A stretch of DNA of 64,000 bases from Pseudoteredinibacter isoporae_A (GCF_040372805.1 NZ_BAABWJ010000001.1:620001-684000), one strand, 5' to 3'; shown: positions 18,069-28,334, counted from the first letter of the stretch. Notes: generated by a model not told the origin, from the sequence alone. A program made the numbers and translations.

Positions 18069-18725
18069 CTACTTCAAACTTTCTACAAACTTTTCTGACT
18101 CCGCGATGGAATCTTCCATACGCGCAATCAAAGTATTTATGTCACGACGCAAATCACCGAACTCAGCTTTCAGTGAGCTGATGGCACGAGCGTTCAAGTT
18201 GTGCTTGAGGTACAAAACCTGATCATTAAAGGTGGTCAACACCGGTGCCATTTTTGACTCTGCACTGCGCATGGTTGTCAGCATGCGCTTGTATTGACTG
18301 CGGGTCTGTCGCAATTTTGTCTGGCTATCACGACGCAAGCTTGCACTGGAATACTGTTCCAGCTCATCTTCCCATTCGGCGAACAAGGCTTCTGCCACAT
18401 CCTCAACCTTATCGATTCGCGCCGTGACATTGTCCGCTTCTTTTTTACTGTCTTCGTAAGCATCGCGAAGGTTTTCATAAACGCTTTGCAGCTCACCACC
18501 GCTGTAACCCAGCTCTTGACTGAAACGATCAAGTGCGTCGCGAAATTGTTCTTTGGCATCCACTTGCGCATCGCGCACGCCTTCAATACGACTGGAAAGA
18601 ATGTCACGCTTGTGCTGACCAACTGATTCCATCGCAGAGTAATAAGCGGATTGACAGGCCATAAGGCCCAAGGATAAGAGTGCAATAAGCGTGAGCTTAA
18701 AGACGGTATGTGACTGTCGAATCAT
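18069..18725 (-). CDS. DUF2959 family lipoprotein
   Basis: A protein of 218 residues from the ATG at 18725 (MIRQSHTVF), with a signal and lipobox (LSLGLMACQS) and an almost wholly helical, charged body that is likely coiled-coil (SRIEGVRDAQVDAKEQF, then DKVEDVAEALFAEWEDEL). This is the DUF2959 pattern; function unknown. The frame reaches 18833 but the extra 36 residues would hide the signal peptide. It lies directly upstream of the OmpA-family gene, suggesting a shared envelope role. Confidence 0.82.
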   Translation of the reverse strand: MIRQSHTVFKLTLIALLSLGLMACQSAYYSAMESVGQHKRDILSSRIEGVRDAQVDAKEQFRDALDRFSQELGYSGGELQSVYENLRDAYEDSKKEADNVTARIDKVEDVAEALFAEWEDELEQYSSASLRRDSQTKLRQTRSQYKRMLTTMRSAESKMAPVLTTFNDQVLYLKHNLNARAISSLKAEFGDLRRDINTLIARMEDSIAESEKFVESLK

Positions 18726-18870
18726 AAAGCTTCCCGGTCTTAAGATACGCAAAAGAATGCACCAAACAGCATCCTGCTGCTGAATGGGCGGCATTCTAGC
18801 GTATTTTTCGCAACATTCCCAATAACGTGACACACATCACGTTTTAGGCGTCAAGGAGCGGTACAGGAGC

Positions 18871-19572
18871 TTAGCGCTTGCGGAAGAGGAGATCCCAAAC
18901 CCCGTGACCCAATCGATCGCCTCGGCGTTCGAATTTGGTCACCGGGCGAAAATCGGGTCTTTCAGAAAATAAATAATCGCCCTGGGTGTTCTCAAACTGT
19001 TCAGCTGCACTCATGGTTTCCATCATGTGCTCGGCATAGGGCTCCCAATCGGTCGCCATATGGCAGATACCAGCGTGACACAGTTTGTCTGAAACCTTCT
19101 GAATAAAGCCTGAATTCACAATGCGGCGTTTATTGTGCTTTTTCTTGTGCCAAGGATCGGGGAAATAAAGCTGGAAGCGATCGAGACTGGCATCCGCAAT
19201 GCAATCTTCGAGCACATCATTGGCATCCGCCATATATACCCGCAGATTTTCAACGCCCTCCAGCCCCGCATTATTAATCAGTCTTCCCACACCAGGAGGA
19301 TGGACTTCAATACCGATAAAATCTTTTTCAGGTTCAGCCTTGGCCATTTCCAGCAGGGAGTCCCCCATACCAAAGCCAACTTCCATCACTCTGGGAGCCT
19401 TGCGCCCGAAGACCTGATCGAAATCCTGAGCACCAGAATAAAGACTCAGACCATATTTCGGCCACCATTGCTCAAAAGCTCGACGCTGGCCATCGGTCAT
19501 CCGGCCGGCACGAATCACAAAACTGCGGATCGATTTATCTTTGTACTCAGGTTTATAAATGGGTTCTTGCAT
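18871..19572 (-). CDS. trmB: tRNA (guanine-N7-)-methyltransferase
   Basis: A 233-residue TrmB that forms m7G46 in tRNA using S-adenosylmethionine. Visible motifs are [16 protein letters not shown] (cofactor binding), [12 protein letters not shown], and the family signature [17 protein letters not shown]. The DUF423 gene lies 9 bp upstream on the same strand. Confidence 0.96.
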   Translation of the reverse strand: MQEPIYKPEYKDKSIRSFVIRAGRMTDGQRRAFEQWWPKYGLSLYSGAQDFDQVFGRKAPRVMEVGFGMGDSLLEMAKAEPEKDFIGIEVHPPGVGRLINNAGLEGVENLRVYMADANDVLEDCIADASLDRFQLYFPDPWHKKKHNKRRIVNSGFIQKVSDKLCHAGICHMATDWEPYAEHMMETMSAAEQFENTQGDYLFSERPDFRPVTKFERRGDRLGHGVWDLLFRKR

Positions 19573-19581
19573 AACTCAATC

Positions 19582-19962
19582 TTAAACGTCTTTTTTCGCA
19601 AGGGCCTGTTGAAACAACAAACCCCAGGCACACATCAGGGTCAAACCACCAAGTGGGGTCACCGGCCCCATCCAACTTGGCGCGCCCAACGCCAGGGCAT
19701 AAATACTGCCACTAAAGAGCACAATGCCGATCTGCCAACCCCAGGCCACCCAAGCCAACTTGGGCCACGGGCGCACCGAGGCAAAGGCCGCCAACGCCAA
19801 TAGGGCAAGCGTATGATAAAAATGATATTGATTAGCCGTGCGGTACGCTGACCACAAGGTATCGCTCAGTTCAGCCTTCAAACCGTGGGCACCATAAGCT
19901 CCCAGTATCGTAGCCAACAAACCATTAATCGCGGCAATGGCCAGAATATTGCGATACATCAT
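19582..19962 (-). CDS. DUF423 small membrane protein (YgdD type)
   Basis: A protein of 126 residues with four membrane helices. DUF423 motifs are AAINGLLATILGAYGAHGLK at the N-terminus and FSGSIYALAL in the third helix. The start at 19962 (two adjacent ATGs) has GGAG six bases upstream; the longer frame to 20004 would reach into the rpoH terminator. Function unknown. The gene precedes trmB by 9 bp, so the two are probably co-transcribed. Confidence 0.88.
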   Translation of the reverse strand: MMYRNILAIAAINGLLATILGAYGAHGLKAELSDTLWSAYRTANQYHFYHTLALLALAAFASVRPWPKLAWVAWGWQIGIVLFSGSIYALALGAPSWMGPVTPLGGLTLMCAWGLLFQQALAKKDV

Positions 19963-19995
19963 CCTCGACTCCAAGCTCCTCAACGGCCATAAAAA

Positions 19996-20014
19996 AAGCC
20001 GCACTAGGCGGCTT
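19996..20014 (-). terminator. rho-independent terminator of rpoH
   Basis: On the minus strand a 7-bp stem AAGCCGC/GCGGCTT with a 5-nt loop is followed by a run of seven T. It lies 20 bp after the rpoH stop and just before the DUF423 start. Confidence 0.8.
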
Positions 20015-20034
20015 CTTCACCAACATTGCATATT

Positions 20035-20895
20035 TTATGCTTCGATGTTGGCCTTTATTTTCTTCATAGCGTTCTTTTCAAGCTGACGAATCCGCTCGGC
20101 AGAAACACCATATTGATCAGCCAACTCATGCAATGTAGCTTTATTTTCACTTAACCAACGCTGCTGCAGAATATCGCGACTGCGATCATCCAACTGCTCC
20201 AGAGCCGCACTCAGGCTGGCCAGACTGTTTTGCTCTGTATCGTGATGTTCCAGTGCCATGGCAGGGTCAGCTGCGCGATCTTCCAAATAGTTCGCGGGCG
20301 CCTGATAAGCCCCCTCATCGTCATCATCAGCGCCGGCATCGAAGGCCATATCGCTTGCCGCCAAACGACCTTCCATTTCTCGAACGTGGTTAACATCGAC
20401 GTTCAGATCTTTGGCAACCGCTTCTGCCTCTTCATTATTCAACCAGGCCAAACGCTTTTTGGCGCTGCGCAGATTGAAAAATAACTTACGTTGGGCCTTG
20501 GTTGTGGCCACTTTAACAATGCGCCAGTTACGCAGGATAAATTCGTGCATCTCGGCTTTGATCCAGTGTACCGCGAAGGACACCAGGCGAACGCCGCGCT
20601 CAGGATTGAAGCGCTTCACCGCTTTCATCAAACCAACATTGCCTTCCTGAATCAGATCGGCCTGAGACAAGCCGTAGCCGGAGTACGATTTGGCGATATG
20701 CACCACAAAACGCAAATGCGCCATAACCAATTGGCGGGCAGCATCCAGATTCTCGTGGTAATACAGATCTTCAGCCAAGCTCTTTTCTTCCTCGGCTGAC
20801 AGGATGCTGATTCCATTTACCGCCTGCATATAGGCACCCAGATTGGCTCCGGGGGATAACATACCTACAGGCTGTAAAGCTGTGCTCATAAACAT
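20035..20895 (-). CDS. rpoH: RNA polymerase sigma factor RpoH (heat shock)
   Basis: A 286-residue sigma32. Region 2 shows [19 protein letters not shown] and [20 protein letters not shown]; the RpoH box [13 protein letters not shown], which is specific to this sigma factor, follows; region 4 ends the protein ([19 protein letters not shown]). It directs transcription of chaperone and protease genes. The gene follows ftsX on the same strand, the classical ftsYEX-rpoH order. Promoter-like elements in the gap are listed separately. Confidence 0.97.
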   Translation of the reverse strand: MFMSTALQPVGMLSPGANLGAYMQAVNGISILSAEEEKSLAEDLYYHENLDAARQLVMAHLRFVVHIAKSYSGYGLSQADLIQEGNVGLMKAVKRFNPERGVRLVSFAVHWIKAEMHEFILRNWRIVKVATTKAQRKLFFNLRSAKKRLAWLNNEEAEAVAKDLNVDVNHVREMEGRLAASDMAFDAGADDDDEGAYQAPANYLEDRAADPAMALEHHDTEQNSLASLSAALEQLDDRSRDILQQRWLSENKATLHELADQYGVSAERIRQLEKNAMKKIKANIEA

Positions 20896-20933
20896 TCTCC
20901 GTTACTCGACCCTTAATACTAGCAGCTATCGGG

Positions 20934-20960
20934 TTTGACTGCTAATACTAGCGCGGGTTC
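20934..20960 (-). promoter_or_regulatory. Candidate extracytoplasmic-stress (sigma E type) promoter of rpoH
   Basis: On the minus strand GAACCC (20960-20955) is followed after 16 bp by TCAAA (20938-20934), close to the sigmaE/AlgU pattern GAACTT-N16-TCTGA or TCAAA. It lies about 40 bp before the rpoH ATG. In E. coli one rpoH promoter is sigmaE dependent, which supports the idea, but the -35 match is incomplete. Confidence 0.35.
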
Positions 20961-20966
20961 GAGGAA

Positions 20967-20982
20967 AAGACTTTAAAGTCTT
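20967..20982. repeat. 16-bp perfect palindrome between ftsX and rpoH
   Basis: AAGACTTTAAAGTCTT is its own reverse complement. On the minus strand it is followed by TTCC. It could be a weak ftsX terminator or a protein-binding site upstream of rpoH; the low GC content argues against a strong terminator. Two copies of TAATACTAGC (20914-20923 and 20943-20952) also lie in this gap. Confidence 0.5.
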
Positions 20983-21026
20983 GTAAAGCCCCGGCCAGCC
21001 TGTCGTTCCGACCGTTACAACACTGC

Positions 21027-22019
21027 CTATTTGGGCTCAATCGACGCCAAATGGCGCCCCACGGCCAGCGCAGCGCCCAACCATCCCAACACAGAGCTGA
21101 CCAGGAAAAGAAAGCCGGCATCGAACCAATTCAAGCCAATCAGCCGGAAGCTGCTACCATAAGACCCAGCAAGCTTAGCCACTGGGCCAGACAACGCGAA
21201 CAGACAGATTTCCGTAAGCACCAAGGCCAGCAAACCTCCCAACAAGCCATACCAGAAGCCGGTATAAAGGAAAGGGCGGCGAACAAAGGCGTTGGTGCCG
21301 CCCAAGGTCTTAGTCACCAGAATTTCATCTTTACGGGCGGCAATGGCCAAGCGAATAGTGTTGCCTACGATCAACAGAACCCCCAATGCCAGCAACCCCG
21401 CCAACAGCCAGATAAGGGTCTTGCCCAGTGCCAGAATTTGCTGCAAACGCTGCAACCACTGCAGATCCACATCCACTTGATCGACCTCACCCCGGGCCTG
21501 CAAATCACTCTGCAAGACCTGCACCTGCTCCAAACTCGCTTCTTCAGCCAAACTCAGCTGAAGTAAGGGCGGCAAGGGGTTTCGCTCCAACTTGCCAAGA
21601 ACATCCGCAAATCCCGAATGCGCTTCAAACTCTTGAAGGGCTTGATCCGGGCTGATAAAACGCCCTTCAACAATCAAATCACGCTTTTCAAGCGTATCCA
21701 GCAAACGTTGTGCCACAGGCTCTTTCACCTGTTGGTGTAAATACACCGATAAACTCGGACGCCCCTGCCAACCCTGACCAAGCTGGTCAATATTGCTGAC
21801 TGCTACCGACAACACCTGGGGCAGCGCCAACGCAATCGCGATCACCAGGCAGGTCATTAAGCTGGATAAGGGTTGCACCAACAAGCGGCGCAAGCTGTCA
21901 CGGGCACTGCTGACATGATGGCGACAATAGGAGCGCCAGAGGTTGATCAGACTCAGCTGCTTCACACTGGCGCCACGGCTGAGCGCATCCGGCAAGGGTT
22001 TCTGGGCTTGCTGACTCAT
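21027..22019 (-). CDS. ftsX: Cell division protein FtsX
   Basis: A 330-residue inner-membrane protein with four membrane helices: one near residues 55-75, then a periplasmic loop (about 75-205), then three helices to the C-terminus. It is the membrane partner of the FtsE ATPase and controls septal cell-wall hydrolases through their activators. The start overlaps the ftsE stop by 4 bp (ATGA), consistent with coupled translation. The cytoplasmic N-terminus is long (about 50 residues), as in pseudomonad-type FtsX. Confidence 0.95.
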   Translation of the reverse strand: MSQQAQKPLPDALSRGASVKQLSLINLWRSYCRHHVSSARDSLRRLLVQPLSSLMTCLVIAIALALPQVLSVAVSNIDQLGQGWQGRPSLSVYLHQQVKEPVAQRLLDTLEKRDLIVEGRFISPDQALQEFEAHSGFADVLGKLERNPLPPLLQLSLAEEASLEQVQVLQSDLQARGEVDQVDVDLQWLQRLQQILALGKTLIWLLAGLLALGVLLIVGNTIRLAIAARKDEILVTKTLGGTNAFVRRPFLYTGFWYGLLGGLLALVLTEICLFALSGPVAKLAGSYGSSFRLIGLNWFDAGFLFLVSSVLGWLGAALAVGRHLASIEPK

Positions 22020-22711
22020 GACAACTCCCCTTGATAAGTTGGGGAAACTCCAGCGGTGTCACCCACTAATTGCCCAGCCTCTAAGGTAAGTTTGCGCTTA
22101 CCCATGCGTTCAATAAGCGCCAGATCATGGCTGGCAATCAACACCGTGACCCCGACATCATTGAACTGCTGCAATAGCTTCATGATTTCGGCCGAGAGCT
22201 CGGGGTCCAGGTTACCGGTGGGTTCATCCGCCAACAGCAATGGAGGCTTGTTGACAACCGCACGAGCAATGCCCACACGTTGCTGCTCACCTCCCGACAA
22301 GGCGATTGGGTTGAGTTTTTCTTTACTCAGCAACCCGACCTTATCGAGAGCAGCTCGCACGCGGCGACCAACATCCCTGGGCTCAAAACCGGAAATCAGC
22401 AAGGGCAGGGCGACATTGTCAAATACGCTGCGATCGAACAGCAGCTGGTGATTTTGGAAGACTACGCCAATCTGGCGGCGTAAAAACGGAATTTGGCGGC
22501 GCGGCATCTTATTAAGATTCTGCCCCCCAACGACCATCTGACCGCGAGTGGCACGCTCCATCAGCATCACCAACTTCAGAAGCGTCGACTTGCCCGCCCC
22601 GGAATGACCGGTGAGAAAGACCATCTCTCCGGCATCGACTGTTAAACTCAGATTACTGAGGGCATCAAATCCCCCCGGGTAACGCTTACTGACATTGAGA
22701 AACTGGATCAT
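22016..22711 (-). CDS. ftsE: Cell division ATP-binding protein FtsE
   Basis: A 231-residue ABC ATPase with Walker A GHSGAGKST, Q-loop region VVFQNHQLL, signature LSGGEQQRVGIARA and Walker B LLLADEPTGNLDPE. It works with FtsX at the septum. It lies 44 bp downstream of ftsY and overlaps ftsX by 4 bp, so ftsY-ftsE-ftsX form one operon. Confidence 0.97.
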   Translation of the reverse strand: MIQFLNVSKRYPGGFDALSNLSLTVDAGEMVFLTGHSGAGKSTLLKLVMLMERATRGQMVVGGQNLNKMPRRQIPFLRRQIGVVFQNHQLLFDRSVFDNVALPLLISGFEPRDVGRRVRAALDKVGLLSKEKLNPIALSGGEQQRVGIARAVVNKPPLLLADEPTGNLDPELSAEIMKLLQQFNDVGVTVLIASHDLALIERMGKRKLTLEAGQLVGDTAGVSPTYQGELS

Positions 22712-22755
22712 GGCCTGGAGTAGAGGTCCTTTTGTTCTTATTCTCTCTGATCGTC

Positions 22756-24000
22756 TTATTCTGCCTGGGATTGATCAAACAAGGCGCGCACAAAGCTTTT
22801 GGCATCAAACGGCTGGAGATCGTCAATACCTTCCCCCACCCCTATGAAACGAACCGGCAACCCTAACTGTTTGGCAAGAGCGAAGATCACACCACCTTTC
22901 GCCGTACCATCCAGCTTGGTTAAGGCCAGACCGCTAACGCCCGCAGAATCACTGAACTGCTGGGCCTGGTTAATGGCGTTTTGACCCGTTCCCGCATCCA
23001 GTACCAACAATACCTCATGGGGAGCAGAATCATCCAGCTTGGCCATTACCCGCTTCACCTTCGCGAGCTCATCCATCAAATTATCTTTATTGTGAAGCCG
23101 CCCCGCAGTGTCGGCGATCAAAATATCCACATTTCGCGATTTCGCGGACTGAAGGGCATCAAAAACCACCGAGGCGCTATCAGCCCCCGTGTGCTGGGCC
23201 ACTACTGGCACATTGTTTCTCTCACCCCAAACCTGTAACTGCTCGACCGCCGCTGCTCGGAAGGTGTCACCAGCCGCCAACATGACCTGCTTGCCCTGGT
23301 TCTGAAAGCCCTTGGCCAGCTTGCCAATGGTTGTGGTTTTCCCCACGCCGTTTACACCCACCACCAAAATGACGAAAGGTGCTTTCTGGGTATCAATCAT
23401 CAGAGGCTGTTGAACCGGCATGAGCAGCTCGGCGAGTGCCGTCTGCAAAGCCTTGTAGAGCGCCTCGGTATCGGCCAACTCCTTACGGGCCACTTGCTCA
23501 GACAAGCGAGCCATAATCTCTTCGGTCGCTTCAATACCCACATCGGCCATCAGCAATTGGGTTTCCAACTCTTCCAGAAGATCTTCATCAATCTCCTTGA
23601 GCCCCATGAAAATATTGCCCAGGCCTTCACTCAGATTCCCGCCAGTCCTGGCCAAGCCTGCGCGCATGCGGGCGAACAAGCCCCTTTTTTTCTCTTCTTC
23701 GGGCTCACCGTACCCTTCGGGCGCCATAAAGACTTCTTGAGTGGCGTCAGAGTTACCCCTACCCGAGGCACGTTCATCAGGCGTCTCTTCAACAGCTTCT
23801 ACTTCATCGACCTGCTTGGACACAGGCTCGGCCGGAGCTTCAGCAGTGGTCGCCTGTTCCGCTTCAGGGTCAGGGCTCGAATCAGCTTCAAGCTCAGCAG
23901 GGGCCTCAGGCGCATCCAGCACAGGCGTTTGCTCATCGTGCTCAACGGCTGTTTTTTCGGCGTCGCTCTTGGGGGATTTTTTAAAAAAACCAAAAACCAT
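22756..24000 (-). CDS. ftsY: Signal recognition particle receptor FtsY
   Basis: A 414-residue SRP receptor GTPase. The N-terminus begins with a short basic membrane-contact stretch (MVFGFFKKSPK), then an acidic, Ala/Glu/Pro-rich A domain (about 15-95), the N domain and the G domain (GVNGVGKTTTIGKLAK, DTAGRLHNKDNLMDEL, TKLDGTAKGG). It brings ribosomes that carry membrane proteins to the translocon. First gene of ftsYEX; the divergent rsmD starts 153 bp away, as in E. coli. Confidence 0.97.
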   Translation of the reverse strand: MVFGFFKKSPKSDAEKTAVEHDEQTPVLDAPEAPAELEADSSPDPEAEQATTAEAPAEPVSKQVDEVEAVEETPDERASGRGNSDATQEVFMAPEGYGEPEEEKKRGLFARMRAGLARTGGNLSEGLGNIFMGLKEIDEDLLEELETQLLMADVGIEATEEIMARLSEQVARKELADTEALYKALQTALAELLMPVQQPLMIDTQKAPFVILVVGVNGVGKTTTIGKLAKGFQNQGKQVMLAAGDTFRAAAVEQLQVWGERNNVPVVAQHTGADSASVVFDALQSAKSRNVDILIADTAGRLHNKDNLMDELAKVKRVMAKLDDSAPHEVLLVLDAGTGQNAINQAQQFSDSAGVSGLALTKLDGTAKGGVIFALAKQLGLPVRFIGVGEGIDDLQPFDAKSFVRALFDQSQAE

Positions 24001-24153
24001 GGTATTTGAAATCTATTGCTTATCGGGATAGGGAAGGCCAATTTCGGTCTTCATGAAAGGGCCGCATTCTAGCACTGTCTGCCGCTGCTGTCGCAGCCTT
24101 AACACAGCAATGCGAGATCGCTACAATGGCCACCCGATTGGACGAGGCAAAGC

Positions 24154-24735
24154 ATGACAAAGGCAAACTCCACCCAACAATTACGCATCATTGGCGGCCA
24201 GTGGCGAGGGCGAAAGTTTACGTTTGCGAACGCAGAAGGCCTGCGACCAACCGGGGACCGGATCCGCGAAACACTGTTCAACTGGCTCAGTGGAGACATC
24301 CACGGCGCACGCTGTCTGGACCTGTTTTCCGGCTCTGGAGCCTTGGCCCTGGAAGCGCTATCAAGAGGCGCCTCTCAAGTCGACCTTTGGGAACATAACC
24401 GCGCGGCCTGTGCACTACTCAACACGCACCTTCAGGCGATGGCCGAGCAAATGCCTGAGCAACAGGCTAATGTCGTGCAGGGCGACACACTCAACAACCT
24501 ACAAACCGGCAAGCCCGAACACGCTTATGACGTCGTGTTTATGGACCCACCTTTTGCCGCCAACCTCTGGGAAACCTCGGCCGCATTGCTTGAACAAAAT
24601 GGCTGGCTGCACCCTGAAAGCCTGATTTATGTGGAAAGTCCTAAGGATAACTTGCCAAAGTTACCGAATAACTGGCGCAATTGGCGCTGCAAAAACAGTG
24701 GTCAGGTTTGTTACCAGCTGTTTATCGCGCGCTAG
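24154..24735 (+). CDS. rsmD: 16S rRNA (guanine-966-N2)-methyltransferase
   Basis: A 193-residue RsmD. Motifs are IIGGQWRGRKF and LRPTGDRIRETLFNWL at the N-terminus, the cofactor-binding CLDLFSGSGALALEALSRGA, and the catalytic VVFMDPPF. It methylates G966 of 16S rRNA. It is divergent from ftsY, the usual arrangement in gammaproteobacteria, and is followed by coaD 111 bp later. Confidence 0.95.
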   Translation: MTKANSTQQLRIIGGQWRGRKFTFANAEGLRPTGDRIRETLFNWLSGDIHGARCLDLFSGSGALALEALSRGASQVDLWEHNRAACALLNTHLQAMAEQMPEQQANVVQGDTLNNLQTGKPEHAYDVVFMDPPFAANLWETSAALLEQNGWLHPESLIYVESPKDNLPKLPNNWRNWRCKNSGQVCYQLFIAR

Positions 24736-24825
24736 TCACCAAATAATTAACTTTTTTACGGGCATTTTACCGATTAAGTTTTGTACTGAGACGACAAATT
24801 GTTTACCATCTGCGCCCGATCGTGA

Positions 24826-25337
<512 letters not shown>

Positions 25338-25369
25338 TTGCAGCGGACCTTGTTTTTAGAGGTTAGCAT

Positions 25370-26185
25370 TTACTTTTGACATTCCGGGCAATACACACTG
25401 GCCCGCTGAGCATGTCGCTGACTTTTCAGTATACCGCCACACCGTAAACAAGGTTCTCCATCCCGGCCATAAACATTCAACTCCTGCTTAAAATAGCCAG
25501 GTTTTCCATCACCGCCCACAAAATCTTTCAAAGTGGTACCTCCCTGAGCAATGGCTTTTTGCAACACTTGTTTAATATTGTGAACTAATAATTCAGCCTC
25601 TACTCGAGTTATTCTCCCGGCCGCTCGCCCTGGGCGAATCCCGCTCATAAACAACGATTCATTCGCGTAGATATTTCCAACACCCACCACCACTTTGCTG
25701 TCCATAACCAGCACTTTGATCGCCTGCTTTCGCTTGCGAGTTTGTTGGTATAAATAGTCAGCGGAAAACGCTTCAGACAAAGGTTCTGGGCCCAGATGAT
25801 GAATCAGCTTATGCGCCTCCGGCGCTTCATCTGTCCAGAGAATCACACCGAACCTGCGTGGATCGGTAAAGCGCAACACCGTATCCAGGCCAAAAACAAA
25901 ATCGACATGATCGTGTTTCTGCGGCTCCTTTGAGGCTTCGACAATACGCACACTGCCGGACATCCCCAAATGCATCAGCAGGTGACCATGCTTGAATCGA
26001 AACAACATATACTTGCCACGACGACTCAAACCTAACAACTTCCGCCCATCAAGAACGTCGGCAAGGTTATCATCCATAGGCCAACGCAACCGACCATTGC
26101 GCACCACGACTTGCTTCATGGTACGACCGACAATATGAGGTGCGATACCTCGACAACTGGTTTCTACTTCCGGTAACTCAGGCAA
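25370..26185 (-). CDS. mutM: Formamidopyrimidine-DNA glycosylase
   Basis: This enzyme removes 8-oxoguanine and ring-opened purines from DNA. The catalytic N-terminal Pro must follow the initiator Met (PELPEVET), which places the start at a TTG (26185), with AAGGG about 9 bases upstream; an in-frame GTG at 26194 would add three residues before the Pro and inactivate the enzyme. That gives 271 residues. Other motifs: VGNIYANESLF and the C-terminal zinc finger (CLRCGG, then YCPECQK). Confidence 0.96.
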   Translation of the reverse strand: MPELPEVETSCRGIAPHIVGRTMKQVVVRNGRLRWPMDDNLADVLDGRKLLGLSRRGKYMLFRFKHGHLLMHLGMSGSVRIVEASKEPQKHDHVDFVFGLDTVLRFTDPRRFGVILWTDEAPEAHKLIHHLGPEPLSEAFSADYLYQQTRKRKQAIKVLVMDSKVVVGVGNIYANESLFMSGIRPGRAAGRITRVEAELLVHNIKQVLQKAIAQGGTTLKDFVGGDGKPGYFKQELNVYGRDGEPCLRCGGILKSQRHAQRASVYCPECQK

Positions 26186-26221
26186 GAAAAACACCCTTCG
26201 ATTTGAAAACTGCCGAGCACC

Positions 26222-28198
26222 TTAGCAGCGCGAACCCTTATTGGCAAACTCCCGAAGAGGCAGTCGTGGTGCAGCAAACTCACCCTGCTGCAAATGAACC
26301 CCCAAACCCGACCAGGTGTCACTCACAGATTGAGAACTCACGCCCTCTGCCACACAGGGAATCTGCAAATGGTGACAAAGATCCACAATGCAGCGAATCA
26401 CGACCGAATGGTCAGACATATCCCGGGAAAATTCTGGCGACAACTTTATGTACTGAAGAGGCAGACGCTTCAGGTTCATAAGAGGGGAACAGTCAGAACC
26501 AAAGTTATCCAGCGCGAATTGAAAGCCCTGCTTGCCAGCCTCAATAAAAAAATCGGCCTGATGATCGAGCACGCGCTTGAGCGCCCGCTCACTTAATTCA
26601 AACACCAGCTTGTCCAGTGTCAGGTTCTTGTGTCGAAGGTATTTTTCAACTCGAGTCAAAAAGCTTTCTTCAATAAGCTGGCTCGCCGACACATTAAACG
26701 CTAAGCGAAAGTCATCTGGCGAACTGACACTTTGCAAACGGGAAAAGTCGTCATTCAGCATTTCAAGCAATGAAGCTTCCACCTCAAACAAACGGTTCGC
26801 TTTGACCAATGCTTCGTTCACCTCATAAGCGCGCAAGCTGCTTAATAATGGTTGGGGCCAACGTAAGTAAGCTTCATAAATAAAAATATCTTGCTCTGGC
26901 AAAGAGGTAACCGACTGGTATTCAAAAAGACTTTCCCCCTCCTGCAACGACTCATCCAACTGCTGAACAATTCGCTCACTGCGCATCAGCTGCTCTTTCA
27001 CTCTGGACGAGTAATGCACATAACGATTTCGACCGCGCTGCTTGGCCACATACATTGCGGCGTCAGCTTTTTGCAGCACGCTGTCGATGTCTCCAGCATG
27101 TTCGGGGAGACTGGCACTGCCCACACTGGCGGTAACATGCAGGCGCCGCTGCCCATTACACACAAAGGGCTTAGTCAACTGTTGAATTAATTGCTGAGCA
27201 ATAAAATTCAAATCTCTGATCTCAACCACAGCGGGAATTGCCATAATAAATTCGTCGCCGCCTAATCGCGCGCATATCGCTGACTGATGCACTTCATAAC
27301 GTAAGACCTTAGCCACGTGGCACAACACCTCATCACCGACGGCGTGCCCATAACGATCATTAATTGGCTTGAATTCATCGAGGTCAATAAAGAAAACCGT
27401 ACAGCCGCTTTCAACTTTGGATTGCAACTGTCGAGAAATACCTCGACGGTTGAATAAACCTGTCAATGCATCCGTGTCGGCAGCAACAGCGTTCTTAAGT
27501 TCAGCCAACTTCCGGTCATGGATATCCAATAGAGTCAAACTCTGCACCGGCACTGAGTTCGCTTTCAGTTCCTGGTGATGATGCTTACGCACTTCCACAC
27601 TGTGCCAACGCGGACCATTTTTTGTGGCACACAGTATTTCTTCGCTGTGGCCATCATCTGCCGCCAGCAGACGCAGTAAATCCTGAGCTTCATGCACAAT
27701 GCCCTGCACCAGGGGAACGGCAATACCAAACTGTCGCTCAAACGGTGGATTCGCACTCTGAATAACGCCCAAAGCATCAAACAGGCAAATCATCACCGTA
27801 CCGTAATCGCTGGCTTCGCCTTGCAATAACTCCGAATGCAAACCTTCCACCAACATGGAAACATGGCCTGGTGCCGTCATGACTCCGGAAAAGCGACAGT
27901 GCACGCGCTTATCGATATTTTTGGGTGAAATTTGCCACCAACGATCAATAACTCGACCGTGTTTAAATTCTTCCAGATAGGAGCATAGGGTTTGCTGCAC
28001 AGCTTCGGACGCACCGGGCTTAAAGTCCCGAGCCGTGAGCTCAGAAAGGCTTTCAGATTCCCACAAATTTAGTGCGGTTTTGTTGGCCCAATGAATTCGA
28101 TAATTCAGCACGTCATAGATCCACACTGCACTTTTGAGCGCATCCAGATCTAACTGATTAAAATCGGCAGGCTGATCAGTTGGCACGTAATTCTTCAC
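26222..28198 (-). CDS. PAS-PAS-GGDEF-EAL protein (cyclic di-GMP)
   Basis: A 658-residue cytoplasmic signalling protein: two PAS-like domains (about 20-120 and 125-230), a GGDEF domain with intact RLGGDEF (residues 311-317) but no obvious RxxD inhibitory site just before it, and an EAL domain (about 410-655). The EAL domain is degenerate: EAL is EAY (442-444), the DDFG motif is DNFG (564-567), KID is KLS, and AEGVE is AEGVS. I infer a diguanylate cyclase with a non-catalytic EAL module that may bind the nucleotide. The start is a GTG with GGTGAG upstream. No membrane segment is visible. Confidence 0.88.
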   Translation of the reverse strand: MKNYVPTDQPADFNQLDLDALKSAVWIYDVLNYRIHWANKTALNLWESESLSELTARDFKPGASEAVQQTLCSYLEEFKHGRVIDRWWQISPKNIDKRVHCRFSGVMTAPGHVSMLVEGLHSELLQGEASDYGTVMICLFDALGVIQSANPPFERQFGIAVPLVQGIVHEAQDLLRLLAADDGHSEEILCATKNGPRWHSVEVRKHHHQELKANSVPVQSLTLLDIHDRKLAELKNAVAADTDALTGLFNRRGISRQLQSKVESGCTVFFIDLDEFKPINDRYGHAVGDEVLCHVAKVLRYEVHQSAICARLGGDEFIMAIPAVVEIRDLNFIAQQLIQQLTKPFVCNGQRRLHVTASVGSASLPEHAGDIDSVLQKADAAMYVAKQRGRNRYVHYSSRVKEQLMRSERIVQQLDESLQEGESLFEYQSVTSLPEQDIFIYEAYLRWPQPLLSSLRAYEVNEALVKANRLFEVEASLLEMLNDDFSRLQSVSSPDDFRLAFNVSASQLIEESFLTRVEKYLRHKNLTLDKLVFELSERALKRVLDHQADFFIEAGKQGFQFALDNFGSDCSPLMNLKRLPLQYIKLSPEFSRDMSDHSVVIRCIVDLCHHLQIPCVAEGVSSQSVSDTWSGLGVHLQQGEFAAPRLPLREFANKGSRC

Positions 28199-28334
28199 AA
28201 GGTACTACTCTCACCCTTAAAGGTAATACATAAGTGACAAACTGTAAAAATACATGGTAACAAAGTATTAGTTGCCCAAGCTGAATATAGGGTTAAAAGT
28301 TGACGCACTTCCGCACAAAACCAACAAAGACAAA

